From: Varroa destructor
Lineage: Eukaryota; Arthropoda; Arachnida; Mesostigmata; Varroidae
NCBI RefSeq assembly: GCF_002443255.2
Contig: NW_019211457.1
Location: 30,433,309 to 30,497,308 of the forward strand
Reading direction: 5' to 3'
DNA length: 64,000 bases
Both the position numbers and the translations under genes were made by a program. A model generated the notes under the pieces. That model saw nothing but the letters and a program-made list of their open reading frames with translations. It searched no databases and was not told where the DNA came from. Position 1 is the stretch's first letter. Every line of letters starts with the position of its first letter. Shown here one piece after another: positions 27,550 to 36,715 of this stretch.

Positions 27550-30500
27550 TTCGTCAATTTCAAAACAAAGCACCTGCGTCGCCATATATTGCCAATATCT
27601 GCAAAAGGCAAACTATTTTTCGACAGCTTTTCAAACATCGACGAAACAACAAGATACTACCGACTAAGCCCCTTGTGCTTGCGTGCCTGGCTGCACCTAT
27701 AGCCAGCCCTCCTCCTTTCCCCTGGCCTGTCCACAGTGTTTGCTGTTGTCGTTGTCGGTTTGGAGAAAAAACGACAAAGGAAAGGTTAGACGAGGGAAAT
27801 TTCAGGCACGAAGAACCTGCCTGCCTGTCTGTCTGTCGTCTCTTTATTGTTGCTTACGCCCTTTTCTTCTTTGAAGCTGCAAAATATGCAGGGATTGAAC
27901 TGTTGACGTAGCTTGGACAAAGGATGAATACTGTAGTTAACGTTACTCGACAACATGTCCTAGTTCATCGTTCATGTGATAAGGTTCCGACACACCTGAC
28001 ATCCGTTCGCTGCCACAGAGTCAGACAGGATAATTTTGGCTATAGTAACTGGCGTGTTAGCAAGAAGTATCTGCGAGGCCGATGAGGGCATTCACAGCTG
28101 TAGTTGTAGTAAAGCCATTGCCTTTGCAAACCTGCCAGTAAGCCGGGCTGGGTGGTAGCCTCGTAAGCTCGATTCTCTCTTGAGGCCCGACGGACGCAGC
28201 AAAGCCATAATAACCAATCTTGTTTACCTTTCCCAACGATGATATCCGATTCTAATCAAATGGCACATAACTGACCTGGGGCAATTAGCGAGACATCAGG
28301 CTTAGATGGTTTCCCGCGAGGCCAGTGTCACACCGACCGATACAAAAATTGATGCTCCTATTGAGTGGACGATACTTGTACTATGATTATACGCGGAGTA
28401 CGCCAGTGATACAAACAAAAGTTGCCATTTGAGACAAGCTCATAGCGAGAACAAATTATCGCCTGAGTATCCCAAATAGACGAAAACAGGGTTGTTGAAA
28501 GAAACGCATTCGGTTAGTTATTACTAGTATTATAGCTGGAACGATAGGCCTTAACCTGCGCCGCCAGCGGCATCGCGATGTACGTATCTATCTAATTTCA
28601 AACGCTGTAGGCAGCAGTTATTATATGCAGGTGCAATATCTTTGTTTTCGGTTCGGTGAGAACCTTTTTGAGTAGGACCAATAATTAGAGATAGATAATA
28701 AAGATCCTTCGCATTAGTGGTGCAAGTAGTCCAAGTAATAGCCTATTAAACTGCGAATCTTGGCCCTTTGCGTTATTTACTTTAAATAACACAGTCTCAA
28801 CGCATGTATTATGTGTTAAATGTTAGGCGTACAGATCTCTGTATGAACTGTCCTTGTTTACACAATAGAATCACGCTATAGAACTGTGCCAAGCATATAT
28901 ATTAATCCCTGCTTTCGTTTACCTCTTTCAGGATACGGGAATATTAGCCCGAAAACAGCAGAGGGTCGAGTAGCAACGATTGTTTATGCGTTGGTTGGCA
29001 TACCTTTAATGCTTCTCTACCTCACAAATATCGGCGACCTACTTGCCAAAGCGTTTAAATACTCATATGTAAGGTAAGCTTATATCTTGTACATGATTGA
29101 CAAGTAATATTTTTTTTGCCCATCAGACGATGAGCAAGGTTCGATGGGGTATTTCATTCCGTGCTTTTTCGATATACGCTCGTATTGCAGGGGCTTACCA
29201 CAGCACCGAATTTCTAATTGTTTTTAACTAATGAGAAGCTGCTGCTGCTGACATGGATTTCAGGAAACTCATGAGTACTGCCCTGTATTTCAGCAAATTC
29301 ATTATTATAGTTCTAACTGGAACTTAAGATCATTTGAAAACGAGGCTGAAAAACAGGTTGCGTATTCACAGTTGTTGATTCTGCTGTCAGCACTCGATAT
29401 AGCTCAAGCTTGACTTTAGACAAAGAAGTGCATCGCAATGATGAAATATTATCTTTTTAATTAATGTAGGTCATCTAAGTTTGACTGACGAAACTTAGGT
29501 GGATAAGGGGCCACCAAGAGTGCGCTTACAGCACGATAGAATCAGCCCTTATCTCTTTCTTGCTCGCCAATTTTGAACAACTGCCCACCCCGACACTGCG
29601 AGTAATCTTTCGTTTTTTCTGAGATTTGATATACCTGCAAAGACAACCGACAATCCGTGTAAACAAACGTCGTTTTTTTTAGCTATTTTCGTTTTTTCCG
29701 CCCTGGATAGATTGACGTTGTTGTTGTGCAGTGTAAAGCAAAGGTTTCTTGACCGCTTGAGAACCTTTATTTACTTTCGTTTATATATATATCCTTTCGT
29801 ATCTGTAAGCTATAGCGATCTTCACTTACCACTATAGTCCACATTGTTAAGTATGAATCAAATTGCGGTTTGAACCTTTTTATATACGTTTCACATCGTG
29901 CCTAAATCTGTTGCCAGTACGTGAACTATCGCACCATATAAAGATTCATTCTTAGTGGCTTGAATGCTTACCCGTTCTAGCCTTCTGCACACAGGCACAC
30001 ACAAACTCTAATTCGCCTTAGGTTGTAGGTAAGGGGTATATAAAACAGTCGAGAGCCCTGGAGGTCTAGGCGAAGCTGTTGTATTTTATCGTACATGGCA
30101 ATTATATGTAGAAAACGTGATCAGAAAATTTTTGGTAGCTTGCTGTTTGTGGCAATGGCTAGAGGAAGCCGGGCTAACACATAAGACATCGCCATGTTTG
30201 TCATTGTCATCATTTTCTTGTTGTTGTTGTTGTTGTTGTTGTCAAAAACAAAGATAATGCTGATTATTCCTCTACTAATGATTGCTCACGATGGAACGAA
30301 TGCTTGGGAAGTTGCCTGGTCATAGTAGCAATTCGGTCATCGACGCCTCGACGGAGTAACGAAAAGAATCTCTTAATTTATAAGCATTGGCGTTTCGCAA
30401 AGCGATGTATTGAAGTAATGCTCACAGCTAGCAGTAGCCGGGGTTCAGGGAAACAAGCAAGCCGACAATGAAAGTAAACCGACTAAAGGGAAAGTCTAGA

Positions 30501-33500
30501 GCATTTCTCAGCTTCTGCTGTTGTCTCGACGAGTGTTACCGCCGTATCTGTTGCTGCTGTTAGAGGTTAATGTGTTCTAATGAACCGGGCCGATTCTTTT
30601 TTATTTTCTTTTGATATTTTTCCTTGTACTGTTTTTTCTGCCAGCATCCTCGGTCGGTTCCTACTATCGTACGGCTGTCGCCACGCCAGTCGAAAGCCTC
30701 TCTGCCTGCAACTAACAGGCTTTATAGGCAGCGAAAAAGCAACAACAACGGAATGCCTAGAATCAGAAACTCAGAGATGAGCTTTGTCTTTTCTTGCGTT
30801 TGTTCCCTTCTCGCGCTTTCTTAACCGTCCATATTGTATCCCCCCGTCTCTCTCCCCATGTTTTGTTGAGCTTCTCGCAATTCTGGCTACATATATCGAG
30901 CGGACCTTCAAGCAAAAAGACCCGATAGCTCGGATTAATTTGACGGATGCTAAGCGAAAAAAATTGTAAAGGTAAACACTGTAAACTGCTGATGATTGCG
31001 GCCAGCTGACTTCATCACAATTTATTAGTGGGCAACTATTACACGATGACAGCGCCGCGAGGTTTACGGTAGCACCTATAATATCAATGTTGCAACAACA
31101 AAGTCATGCTAAATGGAGGCGAAAGACCCGAAAATTACACTGGAAATGAAAGCGAGTATCAACAAGTATAGTTTCTAAATACGTTCACAGAAAAAACATA
31201 ATGTATATGAGCTGTTTTTATTCTGCCTTTATTTACCGGAGGTACCGCGCAATATCTCAAGGAGTTTAAATTTGATTCTGTGAGTGTACCTAGCATTATA
31301 TGGAATCATAGTAGGTGACAGATACTAGTACCAAGTCGATTCTAACACATTTGACACACTGCTTTGCTTGGATTCGTTCGACTAAATTATGCTACCGGGA
31401 TTGAATGCTATCATTGTTGCCCCTGACGACGCCGGCGCTTATCTGGACGCTACTTGCTGTATGGACGTCGTGAGCAGATTATGCGTGTGTCGGGGTCCTA
31501 AGCGAGGAGAGCCGAAGGGACTTAGAGCATCTCGGGGCCATTTCAACTCATACCCGCCGGGAAACCTTTCTCTGGGACATACTACACCAAACCCCATGGT
31601 AAGTACGCATTCGTAACATTTAACCAATCATAGAGAGCTTCGAGCCTGCTACCGTAGGCGTACAACGCTCAATCTAAAGCCTGATCCATTAGTAGCTCAT
31701 ATACGGTACCATTATTACCGCTAGCTTATTATTTTCAAAAATGCACTGATTTTCGTAAAACTTTTAGCAGTTTAACGCAGTCTTGTCCAATTTAGTTCGG
31801 CCTTCGTTGAGGTCCTAACTTAACCTTACCAAAAATGTTTTTCACTGTATAGCTTTTCCCCTCATCCCCCTTGATCACCCCCCACTCCCTCCCCTTGCCT
31901 GCCTCTTATATCAATTTTTTTTCCTCTTTCTGATAATTAAAATAAGCGGGCCAGCTGTGCCAGCATAGCCGAGTTCAAGCCGAGCCCGTAGATATAATTT
32001 GTGTTGCATATATGTATTCATGCGGCTCTTTCGTTTGCAACGCAGTAGTCGGCCTCCTCCATGAGGGTTGTTTTCTACCACAAATGCTACAGTACTTTCT
32101 ATCATACGGACTTTGAACCTATACGCCTCAAGCATTCAAAACTGTATAGATGTCCGGAATAGCGTTTTCTCTTAACATGAGGTACTGTGCGCGATGTTGT
32201 ACCCTTGTTCTTCCTGTCACAAAACCACATCACCGGTGAAAAAAGCAAACTCAAGGCAAGGCTGGTCTGCAGGCCTCTTGGCCTATCAGCGTTAACCCTT
32301 TCACGCATCATTGCCCACCAACAAAGATAGACAAACCTATGGACAGATCCTGCACAACCGTGCGGTCGCCGCGATTTGCTACGCTTGCCTCGAATGCTGT
32401 GGCTCCGAGATAACCATCATGAGCGAGAAAAGTGGACAACGACGTGTTCGTGTAGCCGAATGGCAGGCACAATCTTGATTCGTGTTTGGACCGGCATCAG
32501 GAAAACGGAGGATCAGTTGGTAGCTGGAATCAATCATCAAATGGGCAAAAAATGATGTACGAGTTTCTCCGCGCTAAATGTCCTTGCGTACCTATGTTCG
32601 TGTGGACGCTTACGTGAAACCGTCTTGGGACATTCGCTAGTGCCTTCGCCAGAATCTACAACGGACATGGGTCATCTACTGTCATCGGTGCCGTTGTTCA
32701 ACAAAAGTGTTTAGATAGGACGAACACACACCTCTGCAAAATGAATGAATCACGTAACACAGTTTTAGCCCACTGAATAATTGCAAAAGACCTTGGTAGA
32801 CTTTCGGCTGACAACAGTGTCACCAGAAATTCGACGAAGCACTAGGACACATGCATTTCTCCGGCGACATAAAGTAGATCAGGCAGTTACGAAAGGGCCG
32901 AAGTTTGTTCGGCCAAGAAGCGTCGTTGGAGACCAGTAATTTGACCAGAAAACTCGCGTAGTCGAAATCCGAAACAGAAACATGACAGCATAATTTTAAT
33001 AGCGTAAGTGACTATGGCCACAGCGGTAGTTCTTGGTCGGTAAGCAACCGTTTATTAATTACCGCAGGTCGTGGCCTAAACAGATAACTTGATGGGTAAC
33101 TAACACCTAACTTGGAAGCGGTCAGCCTGCTGCCTGTGGAGGGTCTTTTTACTTCGTGACAGGCCTTACAACTTGGATGCACAAAATAAAGCTATATTAG
33201 TGTATAAGGGAAGCCAACGAAAGAAGACTGGTAAGCGAGAAAGATTATTCATAGGAAATTGTCACGCACGTCTTTAGCTGTAGCAGCTTGCCCGTTCGAA
33301 ATCAATAGCTGGCCCTTGCCCAGTCTCATGCCGAGTTGTTGCGTTATTCGATTCGTTTCGCCAGCCGCGTTAGTTATGTAGTCCCGTATACATCTTTTCA
33401 CGAAGAATACATGAGACGTTTAAAAGCTTGCTTCCACTCTGCTGAATTACATTTAGGACTTTGTTTCAATTTTCTGGTTATTTGCACTCGATTTTCTATG

Positions 33501-34018
33501 ACCATTTAGTATACGCACTTGTTTGACTACCCCGAAAATGCCTATTTGTAAAAAAAATCCTTTCCGTTGTTTTGGGCTCTCCGATTTGCGGCCCTAATTC
33601 ACTTCTGTTGGGGAGCGAGGCGACTTTCTGATAGCGCTCCACTCGCACCCGTTAGGTTTGTTAGGGACCGATCACCGGAAAATCTCTTCAAGTTCATACC
33701 ATCCCAATCTGATGATTTTATACAATCGTATTTATTCTATCTGCAGCTCAAACCTCCGTCGCTCAAATTGGATCTGCACGATTTGTCTGTGCCGTCCGCA
33801 TACAGCTACCCTGTCGCCGCTGGCACGGGATATCCCCAGCATCACAGTGGAAGCAGCGACTACTACAGGTTAGTAACACCAGCAAACGTGTTACACAGAT
33901 CGGGCAAAAGAGTGCCAGAAAATTATGATGTATGAGAGACAAAAAAAAGAACTTTCTTCTTAAGGAAGATTCTCAAATTAACAAGGGATATTTCCAAAGT
34001 GTCAAGTATATTTTCCCC

Positions 34019-34076
<58 letters not shown>

Positions 34077-36678
34077 GGGGAGGGTATATGTAGGGTACCT
34101 TTGGAAAAAAAAGTTTCTGCTATCTTAGCACTCCAATTTCTATTTCAAACTTGGATGACTTTTCGGCCCCTCCGCACTCGCCGTGAAACAAACGGTCTTC
34201 TTTGTCTAAACCACGTGCGTATATATAAAAAAAAAGTCTAAAAGCATTTATTCATGTAAGTTTTCTACCGTTTGTCTACATATGGGCAAAGGGGCAAAAA
34301 GTCAACGGGCAAACACGCATATTTAGCAACTAACAAATCAATTCACGATCGGAACTAAATAGAGTATCCTAAATACTTCTATACATACCACGCTAGTAAA
34401 CCCTCCGGAAGGCCTCTGTCAAGTAACTCTGAAGCAACTTCGTTGATATTTGAATTGCTGATTCAATCTGCGCCACCTACGTAATTAGCTCCTCCATATC
34501 ACCTGTATTCGTGATAGATTGAAGCGAGTTAAAATTTGGTTAGGTCAGTTTCTTGTGTCAGAAGCCTGTACTGATGACACAGTTTCGTACGTGGCGCTAC
34601 AAGTAACGTCTGACACGTTTCTACAATAGTTTACGTTCGTTGAAACAGGCAGTGCCTTTAAAATTACCTTTTGCCATCAACGTCATTACGTAGCAGCAAA
34701 GATAGAGTAATCAAAGGCAACATCCGGAAAGGTTTCCAGGACAGAGATGCTATAGAAAGCTCATTGCCTAATTAGTCCCACGACTCAAACCGATGCGAAT
34801 TTGGAGCGTGCCTTAGGGACCTTGTCGTGGTTTTTGTTTGACTGACTTCAATACCACAACAGCCTTTCATCCCTAACTTATAGGAGCACTGTCTATTCCA
34901 CGGTTTCGTTCAGAATCGGGATTTTTTAGGCAAATAATAATAAGCACGAGTAGTAATCAGGTACGCTGTTCGTGACACGAAAAGGAAGGAAGAACGATGG
35001 GTTCGTTTGCGATTTTGCTTCTTTACTAGACTTCCTATGGCTTGCCATGGCTAGATTTAAGTGGAAAAATCGTTTTTCTATTTCGTTCATTGACGCGGAA
35101 TATGTTATTTTTTTGACAATTTCTAAAACGAAACAGAATTAAAAAAAAAAAAAAGAAAAACTCCCATCGACGAAAGGTTGAAAAGCTCCGTGGCGAAGAA
35201 TCTGGCCTTATATTTGTCACTAGCCTGGACCGGAATCGTCTGATCTATCAGCTTCCGTCTTCTACTAGCCCGTGGTAGCTAAGCCGACTGTGCAGACGGT
35301 ACACAAGTATCAGGATTCTTACTACAAAAGCTATCAACACCTGTTTATTTAAGCACGTATCCGAACATTATAGTATCCGATGCAGCTGGCGGTTCTCCAG
35401 ACACGATTATCAAAGTTGCCACTGGTTCTGGAAGGCGTCTCTATAACTAGTGCCGGCATTTTCTATGCCTGCATAGCACTGGAGGTGTAAACACGCAATC
35501 CACATGGAAAGAGACCTAACCGAATTGTTGCTAGCTGACGACGACGACGACGAAGTAGGCTGTAGTGTCCTGCTGTTGGCTGTGCGGTTCCTTTAGAATA
35601 ACGAACTCCGTTGGCGTCTGAATAGAAAACAATGGGTCCTAGCCGATATAATCGAGTAGGATAGAACTGAAATGAACTAGATGTGGGCTGGAGGCCAGTC
35701 AAAGATTTGGTCTTATGCATAGTGCGTCTGGCATATATCGGACTAATGTGTCGGATGCCAGGGGGCGGCTTTTCGCTAAATGATTATAAACACCAAATTT
35801 ACCAGATTCTGCGACAGTCCTAGTCTTTGCATGTCTGGAAATCCCTCATGTCCATTTTATGATAATAGCTCTGCTTAGTTACTTTCTAAGAACTAGCTTT
35901 GATTATGAAGGTAATATGAAACAAGTGTCTGCTGTTTTCTGACAGTTTAGCCCTATTCAGTAGTAATCATAATAGGGTATCTAATGCTTAGAGCATAAAT
36001 GAAAAGTCGTTTTCCTTCTTTTTACTAAATACGTAGAAAGAACTACACGTCTAGGAAAACTTTAGTGGCCACTATGTAAGACGCTTAGCGCTCATCAATC
36101 TGAGTAAATGCGATGTTTTCAGTACAGAAAATTAATTAATTTTTGTAAGTACTATGGTTATTGCTCATAACAGAGGTTAGCTACATTGAATCTTAAAGTA
36201 CTGGTCATTTTGTCATGAACACACTGCTTCTTCCTGGAAGTTTGCACGTCGAGTTTTGCCTATCGTACTTCTGTGCGATACCTGTACATGCACGAACGCA
36301 TTTCCACAGCACCGTCACTGGCTACAGCTGACAGCGAGGTGACAAGGCGCTGCAGAGAGCCTGCTTCATCGTCCATCATTTTAGCACGTACACAGCCACA
36401 CTTCATCAATGAAATCCCGATGTGAATGGGTCTCATTTCCTTCTGACATTGTTGTCTACCGCTGGAAATACACGAGCCAAGCATATTTCCTGAGTGCATT
36501 TAGGCTCGTACGAAGTCTGGGTTCTTTGTAGATGTGCCCGGTAAGCTCAACACAGTGCAGTCCACTGCGGTAGCGCGGGTTTCCTGACTATCAGCAGGAT
36601 GTGTTATGCTAAGCTGTAAGTGATGGATTCTCTCGTTGTTTTTGCGCCTCAAAAAATTGGTTTTTATGGTATGACATC

Positions 36679-36715
<37 letters not shown>

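Larger units (their letters stand above)
3605..28931 (+). other. First intron of the channel gene, about 25.3 kb
   Basis: Bounded by GTAAGT at the donor and a strong tttcag acceptor. It holds no recognised nested gene. Contents seen: (TA)12 at 11870-11893, a T15 tract at 12762-12776, an AT tract at 23741-23758, (CTG)10 at 27518-27547, inverted repeats at 18691-18713 and 20639-20670, a tRNA-like unit near 17789-17827, and unassigned open frames (largest 9871-10314 minus and 10141-10497 plus). Confidence 0.85.

Noticed and set aside
30784..30969. Candidate loop exon in intron 2 (LLAILATYIERTFKQKD)
   Set aside because: No GT donor occurs before its stop, and the other two frames also stop before the AAAG|GTAAAC site.
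31503..31598. Alternative exon 3 starting at 31503 in another frame
   Set aside because: It keeps phase 2 at both ends but cannot join the strong phase-0 acceptor of exon 4, and it lacks the LCVCRG motif expected after M2.
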